NCBI GenBank assembly: GCA_964374025.1
Contig: CAYJWU010000001.1
Span: forward strand, 1 to 64,000
Length of the DNA stretch: 64,000 nucleotides
Origin: JBASTI01 sp964374025
Lineage (GTDB): Bacteria; Patescibacteriota; Minisyncoccia; Spechtbacterales; HO2-43-30
Reading direction: 5' to 3'
Within the stretch, counting starts at the first letter, position 1. Every line of letters begins with the position of its first letter. The notes under the pieces were generated by a model. The model had not been told where the DNA came from and did not search any database. It worked only from the letters and a program-made list of their open reading frames with translations. Positions 1 to 7,096 of the stretch are shown here, piece by piece. Made by a program: the position numbers and the translations under genes.

Positions 1-19
1 ACAATGATTCCTCTCGGGG

Positions 20-47
20 CCTGATTTGCGAAATCAGGTCTTTTCTT
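20..47 (+). terminator. Probable intrinsic terminator, plus strand
   Basis: A perfect 8-bp stem (20-27 with 31-38, loop gcg) is followed by the T-rich run tcttttctt. It would end a plus-strand transcript entering from outside the window. It also overlaps the stop codon of the minus-strand SEC-C fragment. Confidence 0.5.
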
Positions 48-119
48 GCCCGTCGCACTTTTTATATTTCTTCCCCGAATCGCACTGGCAGGGTTGTCAT
101 TCGGGGCTATCGATAAGTT
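34..119 (-). pseudogene. SEC-C zinc-motif fragment, frameshifted duplicate of the secA 3' end
   Basis: Reading the minus strand up to a TGA at 36-34 gives [19 protein letters not shown], a SEC-C zinc-binding motif almost identical to the last residues of the SecA encoded at 841-3480. The DNA at 47-78 matches secA 3'-end DNA near 845-876 with one mismatch. The motif is in a different frame from the residues expected just before it (NDNP), as if one C had been lost from a C run near position 92. Both upstream frames hit stops (TGA close by, TAA at 122-120). This is probably a duplicated and decayed SEC-C tail. A sequencing error in the C run cannot be excluded, but the TAA would still leave a very short peptide. 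Confidence 0.6.
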
Positions 120-162
120 TTAGATGTTCTGCGCTCAACACGAAAAACAAAAATAATCCCAA

Positions 163-194
163 TCGCCTCGGCATTGTGCCGAGGCGATTTTTTT
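163..194 (+). terminator. Intrinsic terminator hairpin with T7 tract, plus strand
   Basis: A perfect 10-bp stem (163-172 with 178-187, loop attgt) is followed directly by seven T (188-194). By structure it is a strong plus-strand terminator, yet no plus-strand gene precedes it here. On the minus strand it lies just after the gene ending at 220, where it is followed only by a broken T-rich stretch, so it may act in both directions. Confidence 0.6.
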
Positions 195-219
195 CAATGT
201 TTTCAACCGTGAATTGTAC

Positions 220-708
220 TTACTCCCAAGGGCTGCCGCTGGATAATCTACGGGACTCCGCGAGAGAAAACGGCACTCGCGGAGTTTCTTTTTCCTTTTC
301 TTCAATCAAGGCGTAGTTTTTCTCCCGCTGCTGCTGTTCTTCCGTGCTTGCGATTTTGTGCGCCTCATCGTAACTTAAACCCTTTTCTGCCATGAGTTTG
401 CGTTCCGTAAGTTCGTGTTGAGTGGTGTATTCCAGCTCCACCGCGTTTATTGATCCATCAAGCCAAATCTCTCCTTCGGGAATAAAATTATAGACACGGT
501 CATTTCCGCCAAAAAGAAATTCGGAAAGAATTTTGCGGCGGATAAAACTTCCGTTTACTATCCAAACATCTAACCCCTCTTTCTTCCCCAAGTAATACTC
601 GTACACACCCTTGAGTGATCGGCGTCTGCCGTTTGAAGAGGGGGGATGGCCGTTGGGAATAGTCGCTACTTGTTTTTTGTCAGTTTTATCTATGATTTCT
701 TGATTCAC
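220..708 (-). CDS. Conserved hypothetical protein, 162 aa
   Basis: I do not recognise a named family. The protein is soluble, with a basic N-terminus (GRRRSLKG at about 27-34), a central beta-rich part (LDVWIVNGSFIRR, then EIWLDGSI) and an acidic, glutamine-rich helical C-terminus. The pattern E...QHELTERKLM..G..Y.EAHKIA at roughly 93-118 has regularly spaced His and Glu that could bind metal, but this is only a suggestion. The start is GTG at 708-706. No Shine-Dalgarno is visible, and a -10-like CATAAT (720-715) lies 6 nt upstream, so the mRNA may be leaderless. It lies downstream of secA on the same strand, separated by a 132-bp spacer. Confidence 0.75.
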   Translation of the reverse strand: MNQEIIDKTDKKQVATIPNGHPPSSNGRRRSLKGVYEYYLGKKEGLDVWIVNGSFIRRKILSEFLFGGNDRVYNFIPEGEIWLDGSINAVELEYTTQHELTERKLMAEKGLSYDEAHKIASTEEQQQREKNYALIEEKEKETPRVPFSLAESRRLSSGSPWE

Positions 709-811
709 AACTATATTATGCAGTATGCTTTTTAAAAAAGCTATGTGGATAAATCATATTCTGCTTCAACGCTATCCGCCAATGCTTACCGTTCTCGTAC
801 CGTCTAATCCA

Positions 812-839
812 TCGCTCCAATCACAGGGGCGATTTTTTT
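812..839 (+). terminator. Plus-strand terminator-like hairpin abutting the secA stop
   Basis: A stem of 812-818 with 826-832 (one G-T pair, loop of 7) is followed by seven T (833-839), and the secA stop codon begins at 841. The T tract is on the plus strand. Read on the minus strand, the hairpin after secA is preceded by A and is not followed by T. It therefore fits a terminator of plus-strand transcription running towards secA, although no plus-strand gene is visible between 709 and 811. Confidence 0.45.
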
Positions 840-840
840 A

Positions 841-3480
841 TTACTGCCCGTGGCACTTTTTATATTTCTTCCCCGACCCGCAGTAACAGGGGTCGTTGCG
901 GCCTATAGTTGCGCGCGGAGATGATACATTTTGCTCCATGGGCATTTGCGGCGTTTCTTTTAGCTCCACCCTAAATACCGTAAGCACAACTTGGGTCTGC
1001 CAAGCGCCGAGCAGCCGCTCAAACATCGCGAGACCCTCGCGCTTATATTCAACAAGCGGATCCTTCTGGCCGTACGCGCGCAGGCGCACGCTGTCGCGCA
1101 AACTTTCCATTGTCTCCAGATGATCCATCCAAAGCACATCAAGCGTACGGAGCATTATAAACTTTTCAAGCTCCCGCATCCTTTTTACGCCCATCTTTTC
1201 CTCTTTCTCTTTATGCGTCTTGTTAGCTATATCAAGCACGGCGTCCAATAACTCCCGTTTTAAATCCTCTGGTTCTCCGGCTTTTTTTATAATTGCCAAA
1301 AAATTTGAATGAAAATCATCAGAAACAGAAAATATGCCCTTTGTATTTTCGAAAATTTCTTCTATGTTCCACTCGGCAGGGTGCCCGGCCGCGGTGTGGA
1401 AATTCACCATTCTTCGAAGTTCATCCTCGATCATATCGATTAGCTGTGAGCTTTTAGCATTTAGCTTATAGCCGGATAGTATTTCTCTGCGTCTTTCATA
1501 AATAACCTGCCTCTGCTTATTCAGTACCTCATCGTAATCCAAAACATGCTTTCGGGTGTCGAAGTGAAATCCTTCTATCTTTCCCTGCGCCGACTCAATT
1601 GCCCCAGAAATCATACCGCTTGCGATCGCTTGATCTTCGGGTATTTTAAGGGTTGCCATAAGACCCTTGATCCTATCGCCCCCGAAAATGCGCATAATGT
1701 CGTCTTCGAGAGATACGAAAAACTGTGAGGCGCCCGGGTCTCCCTGACGGCCCGCGCGGCCCCTAAGCTGATTATCTATGCGGCGCGCCTCATGGCGCTC
1801 GGTGCCTAATACAAAAAGTCCCCCCACTTCGCGCACTTTCTTCGCTTCATCCGCAGAGGGCGGATTACCCCCCAAGATAATATCCACTCCTCTGCCGGCC
1901 ATATTTGTCGCGACAGTAACCGCGCCAAACTTCCCGGCTTGGGCAATAATCGCGCCTTCTCTCTCGTGATTTTTCGCGTTCAAAACCTCATGTTTTACTC
2001 CGGCCTTTTCTAAAAAGATAGAAACTACTTCATTATTTTGTATGCTTGTTGTTCCGATAAGCACGGGCTGGCCAACTTTATTGCGTTTTTTTACCTCCCC
2101 CACAATTGCCTGCATCTTTCCGCGGGCGGTTCTAAATACCAAGTCCGGCTCATTTTTGCGGATCATGGGTTTATTTGTGGGAATAGATACAACTTCCAAT
2201 TTATATACCTTGTCGAGCTCTTCGGCAGAAGTCATGGCAGTTCCCGTCATACCGCTAAGCTTCTTGTACATTCTGAAATAATTTTGAAAAGTAATAGAAG
2301 CAAGCGTTCTTGATTCCTTTTGCACCTCCAACATCTCTTTCGCTTCAAGCGCCTGATGGAGTCCCTCGGAATATCGCCGCCCCGGCATCAGACGGCCGGT
2401 AAATTCATCTACAATTATAACCTCCCCTCCGTCAGCTGACGGATTCACGACATAATCCCTGTCTTTTTGGAACAAAACTTTCGCGCGCAACGCCTGCTCA
2501 AGCTGATGAACATATCTTATGCCCCCACCCTTTGCCTGATCGTAGATATTTTCTATTCCAAGGATTTTCTCGAGTTTCGCGATTCCCTCTTCCGTAATTG
2601 ACACTGTCTTCATTTTTTCATCTATATTGTAATCTGGCCCTTCTTGAAGCTGGGGCACAATGCGGGAAAAAGTTTTGTAAAGCGTGGTTGATTCTTCGTC
2701 CGGAGCAGAAATTATAAGCGGGGTGCGCGCCTCATCTATAAGGATAGAGTCCACCTCGTCAACTATCGCGAAATTAAAATCCCTCTGTACACGCTCGCCA
2801 AGCGAATACACTAGATTGTCTCGTAAATAATCAAAGCCAAACTCATTGTTAGTCCCGTATGTTACGTCCGCGGCATATGCTTCTTTGCGGGTACAGGGAC
2901 GCAGATAACTTTCTTGTACCTCAAAGGCGCCTTTTGTATCCCGCTCCTCATCCTTTTTTTCGTTTTTGTACGCAGAGTCATACAGATACGCCGCATCGTG
3001 CTTTATGCAAGCCACGCTCAAAGCAAGCGCGTCGTAAATCTGCCCCATCCACACCGCGTCTCTTTTGGCCAGATAATCGTTGACGGTGACTACATGCACG
3101 CCCCTACCGGTCAGGGCATTGAGATAGACCGGAGCGGTTGCCGCAAGAGTCTTGCCTTCTCCTGTCCTCATCTCCGCGATTTTGCCCTGATGCAGGACAA
3201 TGCCGCCCATAAGCTGAACATCAAAATGTCTCTGGCCAAGCGTGCGCTTTGATGCCTCCCGCACAAGCGCGAACGCCTCGGGCAAAACATCCTCCAGTGT
3301 AACGGGGTCTGACCCCGTTACATTTATTCGGTTTTTAAGTTCCGCGGTCTTTTCTTTCATCTCGACGCCAGAAAGCCGCTCGAACTCGGGTTCGTGCGAA
3401 TTTATCTTCTCCACTGTGCTCTGCAACTTTTTCACCTCTCTCGCGTTGGGATCGCCTAAAATTTTAGAGAATATTGACAT
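841..3480 (-). CDS. secA: Protein translocase subunit SecA, 879 aa
   Basis: ATPase motor of the Sec pathway, driving preproteins through SecYEG at the inner face of the membrane. The Walker A GEGKT is at 107-111, the DEVD box at 241-244, and a helicase-type C domain with [10 protein letters not shown] and the [13 protein letters not shown] block follows. The C-terminus is a SEC-C zinc motif (C865, C867, C876, H877). A roughly 35-residue segment (about 162-197, from HDAAYLYD) precedes the [15 protein letters not shown] block and is absent from classical SecA; from memory it is typical of CPR bacteria. Three repeat elements lie in frame: a 25-bp palindrome (residues 53-61), a 16-bp palindrome (about 346-351) and an AGCTTTTAGC-type repeat (about 669-680). 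ATG start at 3480-3478, with only a weak AGG upstream. Confidence 0.98.
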   Translation of the reverse strand: MSIFSKILGDPNAREVKKLQSTVEKINSHEPEFERLSGVEMKEKTAELKNRINVTGSDPVTLEDVLPEAFALVREASKRTLGQRHFDVQLMGGIVLHQGKIAEMRTGEGKTLAATAPVYLNALTGRGVHVVTVNDYLAKRDAVWMGQIYDALALSVACIKHDAAYLYDSAYKNEKKDEERDTKGAFEVQESYLRPCTRKEAYAADVTYGTNNEFGFDYLRDNLVYSLGERVQRDFNFAIVDEVDSILIDEARTPLIISAPDEESTTLYKTFSRIVPQLQEGPDYNIDEKMKTVSITEEGIAKLEKILGIENIYDQAKGGGIRYVHQLEQALRAKVLFQKDRDYVVNPSADGGEVIIVDEFTGRLMPGRRYSEGLHQALEAKEMLEVQKESRTLASITFQNYFRMYKKLSGMTGTAMTSAEELDKVYKLEVVSIPTNKPMIRKNEPDLVFRTARGKMQAIVGEVKKRNKVGQPVLIGTTSIQNNEVVSIFLEKAGVKHEVLNAKNHEREGAIIAQAGKFGAVTVATNMAGRGVDIILGGNPPSADEAKKVREVGGLFVLGTERHEARRIDNQLRGRAGRQGDPGASQFFVSLEDDIMRIFGGDRIKGLMATLKIPEDQAIASGMISGAIESAQGKIEGFHFDTRKHVLDYDEVLNKQRQVIYERRREILSGYKLNAKSSQLIDMIEDELRRMVNFHTAAGHPAEWNIEEIFENTKGIFSVSDDFHSNFLAIIKKAGEPEDLKRELLDAVLDIANKTHKEKEEKMGVKRMRELEKFIMLRTLDVLWMDHLETMESLRDSVRLRAYGQKDPLVEYKREGLAMFERLLGAWQTQVVLTVFRVELKETPQMPMEQNVSSPRATIGRNDPCYCGSGKKYKKCHGQ
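1441..1473. repeat. AGCTTTTAGC-type tandem repeat inside secA
   Basis: Three to four degenerate copies of an AGCTTWTAGC-like unit encode [11 protein letters not shown] in SecA. The same repeat type occurs in murB (6031-6067), also in frame. Confidence 0.5.
2428..2443. repeat. 16-bp perfect palindrome in frame in secA
   Basis: tccgtcagctgacgga is a perfect palindrome. It encodes NPSADG between DRDYVV and [12 protein letters not shown]. SecA proteins generally have only one to three residues between the matching blocks, so the palindrome appears to have added sequence to a loop. Confidence 0.6.
3298..3322. repeat. 25-bp perfect palindrome (REP-like) in frame in secA
   Basis: Arms of 12 bp (3298-3309 and 3311-3322) surround a single T, giving a ggggtc-t-gacccc core. 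On the coding strand it encodes NVTGSDPVT, residues 53-61 of SecA. Compared with E. coli SecA (RLEKGEVLENLIPEAF) the segment is about four residues longer, so the element looks inserted or exchanged without breaking the frame. Confidence 0.75.
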
Positions 3481-3498
3481 AACCTATGTAAAGTACCA

Positions 3499-3526
3499 CA
3501 AAAAAGACCCGACATCAAATCGGGTC
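3499..3526 (-). terminator. Intrinsic terminator between 3546-3935 and secA
   Basis: On the minus strand the 7-bp stem 3526-3520 with 3512-3506 is followed directly by TTTTTTG. It lies in the 65-bp gap downstream of the gene ending at 3546 and upstream of secA, so secA probably has its own promoter in the last 25 bp before its ATG. Confidence 0.7.
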
Positions 3527-3545
3527 ATAATCGGGCCATGTTTCC

Positions 3546-3935
3546 TTATGTTTCCTGTTTCCCGGCAACTCGTAAATATAACCTATTAAGCGCTATGCGC
3601 AGCCGTTCCTTTTCTCGAGCTTCGGGAGTTTGGGGGGCCCTCGGAAACTCCTCCCGTCCAAAAAATCTGCATACCCTTCTTAGGAATTTTCCGATGGGCG
3701 CTTGGGAAATATGTGTTTGCGGCTCAACAATGGTCTCTCCCCCGCCATTCACGAAACGTGTGAGGAAAATTGTGTTGTTTCCCAAGCCCATTACCGGGCC
3801 CGCATGAATACGAACTTCTGCGTCGTCAACTATAGCCCTGAACTTCTCGCAATAATCGTCCCCTAAACTAGTCCATTTAATTCCGTTGCTTTCTGTTCTG
3901 CGGCATAGATCTTCTACATAAACATCCGGACTCAT
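3546..3935 (-). CDS. Hypothetical protein, 129 aa
   Basis: No family recognised. It is a small soluble basic protein without signal peptide or membrane segment. The middle (AEVRIHAGPVMGLGNNTIFLTRFVNGGGETIVEPQ, about 38-72, split here only for description) is predicted beta-rich with glycine turns, and the C-terminal half is arginine-rich (FLRRVCRFFGREEFPRAP and REKERLRIALNRLYLR). The ATG at 3935 is preceded by a strong Shine-Dalgarno (AAAGGAGG, 3949-3942) at good spacing, which supports expression. It is followed by a terminator and then secA, and preceded 25 bp upstream by the amidinotransferase-like gene. Confidence 0.75.
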   Translation of the reverse strand: MSPDVYVEDLCRRTESNGIKWTSLGDDYCEKFRAIVDDAEVRIHAGPVMGLGNNTIFLTRFVNGGGETIVEPQTHISQAPIGKFLRRVCRFFGREEFPRAPQTPEAREKERLRIALNRLYLRVAGKQET

Positions 3936-3960
3936 CGCACGCCTCCTTTGAGTATAACTT

Positions 3961-4848
3961 CTAACTAGTTGATTTTTCCTCCGGCAAGAAAAAGGTGAGG
4001 CACCTGTCCGCGCCGCCCGATTTCTTAAACTCCCTTGTATTGCTCTTTCGCGTTTCGATATCGCGTTTCGCCATATCTTCTATAAATTTCTTTGTAGGAT
4101 TTGATGCAATGTAGATTACCGCAGATTCGCCCCCTTCGCCACGAATCTCCCTTTGCTCCACAAAAGCGCCATTGCAGGTAAAGTTTTTCGCGTCTTCCTC
4201 ACTCACGGCATAGAGATCGGCAGGCAGTGCATTCCAGATGATGCGTTTTGCCGCGCTGTCAAAGGCTGGCGGGTAAAAAACATAAAGCATCTTCGGGGAA
4301 ATAAAATTGCTTGCCATATCCTTATGGTAAAACTCCGGCATAGTAAGGCGCATTGGGATTACATTTTCTTCGGGTAATTCATGAATTTGCGCAAGGTGCC
4401 TTGCCGCTTCATACTGCGTCCGCCCCTGCCCATATCCCATAAGAACTATAGGCGGGTCAACGGTGTCAATTGTTACGACATCGCCCTGCCCCTCAAAGAT
4501 GACATTCGGCGGCAGTTTGAAAATATTAACGCCAAGCATTTTCTGGCGATGCTTATTAAACCAAAGTTCATATAGCTGCTGCTCTCCTCGCCGTATCGCA
4601 TGCGCAAAGTTTGAAAGAATAACCTTGCCCCACCTGCACCATCCGGCATTTGCGGTAAAGCACATATCCTGCAAGCCGGGCTCGGGATCAACGAACCATA
4701 CTTCTACACCCAAATTCATATACAGGCGTACGAGCTCCTGCCATTGCGCGCGCGCCCTTTTGGGATCCGGCTTTCTACGCCTATCCATATGGATATTAAT
4801 TTCTTCTTCGATATCAATGTAATCCGGCGGGCACATTAATACTCGCAT
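3961..4848 (-). CDS. Amidinotransferase-fold (DDAH/arginine deiminase superfamily) protein, 295 aa
   Basis: Member of the guanidino-group modifying superfamily that hydrolyses or transfers amidino groups of arginine-like substrates via a catalytic cysteine. Visible motifs: DMCFTANAGW (about 61-70), FEGQGD (118-123, the Glu/Asp pair that binds the guanidinium), FYHKD with H175 as likely catalytic histidine, and GGADRCLT with C283 as likely nucleophile. The order and spacing fit dimethylarginine dimethylaminohydrolase. The actual substrate is unknown; in a reduced genome it could be arginine or a small guanidino compound. The ATG at 4848 has GGAGG upstream (about 4858-4854). Length is normal for the family (250-300). 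Confidence 0.85.
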   Translation of the reverse strand: MRVLMCPPDYIDIEEEINIHMDRRRKPDPKRARAQWQELVRLYMNLGVEVWFVDPEPGLQDMCFTANAGWCRWGKVILSNFAHAIRRGEQQLYELWFNKHRQKMLGVNIFKLPPNVIFEGQGDVVTIDTVDPPIVLMGYGQGRTQYEAARHLAQIHELPEENVIPMRLTMPEFYHKDMASNFISPKMLYVFYPPAFDSAAKRIIWNALPADLYAVSEEDAKNFTCNGAFVEQREIRGEGGESAVIYIASNPTKKFIEDMAKRDIETRKSNTREFKKSGGADRCLTFFLPEEKSTS

Positions 4849-4887
4849 AAGAGACCTCCAATTTGTATATATTTTAAAGATCTATTT

Positions 4888-5295
4888 TTACCCCGCTGCT
4901 TCGGAAAAGCGCGTCATATCTTTTGCTTTTCGCGCTTCGCTTTTTTGTTTCGCGCCCTGTTTTCTTTTATATTTTTTTAGGCGCCTTTGCATCTCATCTT
5001 TCGCCTCATCGATTGCCTGGTACAAATCCCATTGCGTGCTTTCCGTGCGCACGCCCTCTACTCCGGGCAATCTTATCTGTATCTCCGCCCTGAAAATATC
5101 TCCGCTCTGATGATGTTTTGTCGTACGCTCAACCTCAACCCAACACTCGTAAGGCGGATTGCCCTTTGCCCCGAGCTTGTCGAGGGGCTCGCCTATCCCT
5201 TGCGTGAATTTATCAAGGCCGCCAATCTTTTTTTGGATATATTTGTAGATAGAATCGGAGAGTTGTATATTTGTACCCCTGATCGTGATTTTCAT
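4888..5295 (-). CDS. hpf: Ribosome hibernation promoting factor / RaiA family, 135 aa
   Basis: HPF/YfiA (S30AE) domain: MKITIRGTNIQLSDSI at the N-terminus, HHQSGDIFRAEIQIRLPG in the middle and DLYQAIDEAKDEMQRRLKKYKRK at the end, followed by a short basic tail. These proteins bind the 30S decoding centre in stationary phase and block translation. The protein is of the short type, without the dimerisation domain of long HPF. Residues 36-44 (EPLDKLGAK) are encoded by a repeat of the widespread GAGCTTGTCGA type, placed between the first helix and the second strand where most family members have a shorter loop. It lies 8 bp downstream of murB, so the two genes are probably co-transcribed. Confidence 0.93.
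   Translation of the reverse strand: MKITIRGTNIQLSDSIYKYIQKKIGGLDKFTQGIGEPLDKLGAKGNPPYECWVEVERTTKHHQSGDIFRAEIQIRLPGVEGVRTESTQWDLYQAIDEAKDEMQRRLKKYKRKQGAKQKSEARKAKDMTRFSEAAG
5168..5188. repeat. GAGCTTGTCGA-type repeat in frame in hpf
   Basis: gccccgagcttgtcgagggg plus a final c has complementary outer arms (gcccc/ggggc). It encodes EPLDKLGAK in HPF. I recognise the central gagcttgtcga as a short repeat common in environmental bacterial genomes; this is from memory and needs a genome-wide count. Confidence 0.5.
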
Positions 5296-5303
5296 TTCAC
5301 ATT

Positions 5304-6275
5304 TTAAAATCCTACATATTGTACCTCTTCTTCCGGTATTATGGCAAATTTATCGCGAATTCGCTGTTTCGCGAAATCTATAAGCATAGCAACATCTTCT
5401 GCCATAGCATCTTTATAGTTTACAAAAAAGTTTGGATGTTTCGCGCTTATCATCGCTCCGCCGATCCTATGGCCCTTTAATTCTGCTTCGTCTATAAAAC
5501 AAGCCATGGGAACTACCGGAAACGGATCGTTTTTTATTGAATTCCTGAACCTCGGATATCTATCAAATATCTCGCTTTTTATAAAATTTACATCTACTGC
5601 TTTAAATACGCTGCCGCAGGAGCCGTACTCAAGCGGATGACGCGCGGCGCGGTATTCTATTGTGTCTTTTGAAAATTTCCGCAGCGCGTTCGTATCTCCC
5701 TTCTCAAACTCAAGGGTTGCGGACAGAATAATGTAGTTTGGATTTTGTTTTCCGCCAAAGGCGGATCCGCCTCTGGCGGAAAAAATACTGTCCCTATACG
5801 CAAACTGGCACTTGTTATTGTTAAATTCTTTTATGTTGCCTTTGTTGTCTAAAAATCGCGCGGAGCTTAGAATATCTTTTATCTCTCCTCCGAATGCTCC
5901 CGCATTCCCCCGTATTGCCCCCCCAAAACTCCCCGGGATCCCGGAAGCCCACTCAAGGCCCTTGAGGCCGTTCTCGATGGAAATTCCAACCAATTCAGGC
6001 AAATCGATTCCGGCTTCGGCCTCTATTTTATTAGCTTTTAGCTTATAGCTTTTAGCTTTTAGCTTTACGACAAGGCCGTCGAATCCTTTGTCTGAAACCA
6101 AGATATTGCTCCCTCCGCCCAAGATAAAAAACGGCACCGCCTCCTTTCGCGCCCACGAAACCGCTTCGGCTATCTCATCCTCGCTTTTTGCTTCAACAAA
6201 ATACCTCGCCGGTCCGCCGATTTTATAAGTGGTATGTGAAACAAGCTTTATATTTTCTTGTATATCCAGCTTCAT
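5304..6275 (-). CDS. murB: UDP-N-acetylmuramate dehydrogenase MurB, 323 aa
   Basis: Flavoenzyme of peptidoglycan precursor synthesis, reducing UDP-GlcNAc-enolpyruvate to UDP-MurNAc with NADPH. FAD-binding blocks: YKIGGPARYF, FILGGGSNILVSDKGF and GLEWASGIPGSFGGAIRGNAGAFG. C-terminal MurB domain: GSCGSVFKAV (catalytic Ser region), LKGHRIGGAMIS and HPNFFVNY, with a Glu-rich end (IPEEEV). The lack of a long extra C-terminal loop suggests the Bacillus-like type II form. The start is set at ATG 6275 (MKLDIQENI), because the 14 upstream codons resemble no MurB and run into the REP at 6310-6340. Two repeats lie in frame: a 36-bp palindrome after RDSIF and an AGCTTTTAGC tract (KLKAKSYKLKAN). Confidence 0.96.
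   Translation of the reverse strand: MKLDIQENIKLVSHTTYKIGGPARYFVEAKSEDEIAEAVSWARKEAVPFFILGGGSNILVSDKGFDGLVVKLKAKSYKLKANKIEAEAGIDLPELVGISIENGLKGLEWASGIPGSFGGAIRGNAGAFGGEIKDILSSARFLDNKGNIKEFNNNKCQFAYRDSIFSARGGSAFGGKQNPNYIILSATLEFEKGDTNALRKFSKDTIEYRAARHPLEYGSCGSVFKAVDVNFIKSEIFDRYPRFRNSIKNDPFPVVPMACFIDEAELKGHRIGGAMISAKHPNFFVNYKDAMAEDVAMLIDFAKQRIRDKFAIIPEEEVQYVGF
5748..5783. repeat. 36-bp palindrome in frame in murB
   Basis: Near-perfect inverted repeat centred on ggatcc (5765/5766), 18-bp arms with one mismatch (5758/5773). It encodes about 12 residues (SARGGSAFGGKQ) between the conserved RDSIF and YIILSATLEF, where MurB normally has a short link. It fits an insertion that kept the frame. Confidence 0.7.
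6031..6067. repeat. AGCTTTTAGC-type tandem repeat in murB
   Basis: About four copies of an agctttt/agcttat unit encode KLKAKSYKLKAN in MurB. The 15-mer gcttttagcttatag (6034-6048) recurs, inverted relative to the gene, in a glycosyltransferase gene at about 55288-55302. Confidence 0.6.
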
Positions 6276-6309
6276 GTCCAATAAAATACCACAAAACCGC
6301 CATGAAATC

Positions 6310-6340
6310 AATTTCATCGGGGACTGTCCCCGATGAAATT
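6310..6340. repeat. REP palindrome 1, downstream of the RAYT gene
   Basis: Perfect inverted repeat with 14-bp arms (6310-6323 and 6327-6340) and spacer ctg. It contains the core atcggggactgtccccgat shared exactly with the elements at 6881-6919 and 7097-7123. It covers the last bases of the RAYT gene and lies 34 bp upstream of the murB start. Confidence 0.85.
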
Positions 6341-7079
6341 AGTCTAATGCTATATCTTTCCAGTCCTCGTATGCTTGCGCCTTATGTTGCATCCAATCTT
6401 CTACCGCTTCCTTGCAGCCGTCTTCGCCCCCAAACAATTCCAAAAAGAGTTTTCGATTTGTAACCGATGGAAAATTTTTCTTCCCAATGTAATCTGGATA
6501 ACTAGACCACTTCCATGCGCTTAATTTTCGTTTCGCCTCCTTGAAATTTCTTAATCCTGACGTTTTCCATAACACCTCACGTAACTCTACGGGGTTTGTA
6601 TGAATATAGGAAAAAATCGTAACGAGTTGCTGATCTGTTTGTATATCTATTGCTTTATATCTATTTTGAAATAGAGACCCCACTCGCTCGTATTTTTTAT
6701 TAAAGTATACGACGTAACCGCCAAGCTTCCTCATAAATAACGAAATTCCACCGTCTTTGCGCTGGCGAAGCAAAAGATGAAAATGATTGGGCATCAAACA
6801 AAAAGCCAGAATATCCACAAGCAATTTTCTCTTCTTGGGTTCAACTTTTTTACGTTTCTTATACTCACTCGTACTGCCAGGGGCTATTTTATCGGGGACT
6901 GTCCCCGATAAAATAGCCCTGAAGTCTTGAGCTACTACATCCTCATCATTGAACTCATATAAATCGTGGATAAAACGATAGTAATCATTATTGCACATGA
7001 AGATATCGCGCTTCTCAACGCCTCGGTTGATCACGTGATAAATATTATCCGTGCTTAAAACTATCGTTTTTCGAGCCAT
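6339..7079 (-). CDS. REP-associated tyrosine transposase (RAYT, Y1/TnpA_REP family), 246 aa
   Basis: Single-strand DNA nuclease of the HUH/Y1 (IS200-like) superfamily. The start NIYHVINRGVEKRDIF, the HUH block LMPNHFHLLL (H99, H101), GSLFQNRYKAI and YIHTNPVE with a candidate catalytic Tyr158 are all typical, as is the end KWSSYPDYIG. RAYTs act on REP hairpins, and three REPs are here: one at each end and one inside the gene (residues about 55-66). The start is set at ATG 7079 (MARKTIVLS); the upstream open frame reads through REP 3 and does not resemble the family. AGGA lies 11 nt upstream. The gene is intact despite the internal REP, which adds residues between the first helix and the HUH motif. 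Confidence 0.92.
   Translation of the reverse strand: MARKTIVLSTDNIYHVINRGVEKRDIFMCNNDYYRFIHDLYEFNDEDVVAQDFRAILSGTVPDKIAPGSTSEYKKRKKVEPKKRKLLVDILAFCLMPNHFHLLLRQRKDGGISLFMRKLGGYVVYFNKKYERVGSLFQNRYKAIDIQTDQQLVTIFSYIHTNPVELREVLWKTSGLRNFKEAKRKLSAWKWSSYPDYIGKKNFPSVTNRKLFLELFGGEDGCKEAVEDWMQHKAQAYEDWKDIALD
6881..6919. repeat. REP palindrome 2, inside the RAYT coding sequence
   Basis: Perfect inverted repeat with 18-bp arms (6881-6898, 6902-6919) and spacer ctg, sharing the 19-bp core with REPs 1 and 3. It is translated as AILSGTVPDKIA within the transposase. Confidence 0.88.
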
Positions 7080-7096
7080 AAATCTTTTTTTCCTTT

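Noticed and set aside
26..316. Plus-strand open frame of 96 codons
   Set aside because: It crosses two terminator hairpins and runs antisense to the SEC-C fragment and the gene at 220-708, and its peptide is low in structure. It is a shadow frame.
6276..6317. Extended N-terminus of MurB starting at 6317
   Set aside because: The extra 14 residues have no match to MurB and come from DNA adjoining the REP at 6310-6340; the ATG at 6275 begins the conserved part.
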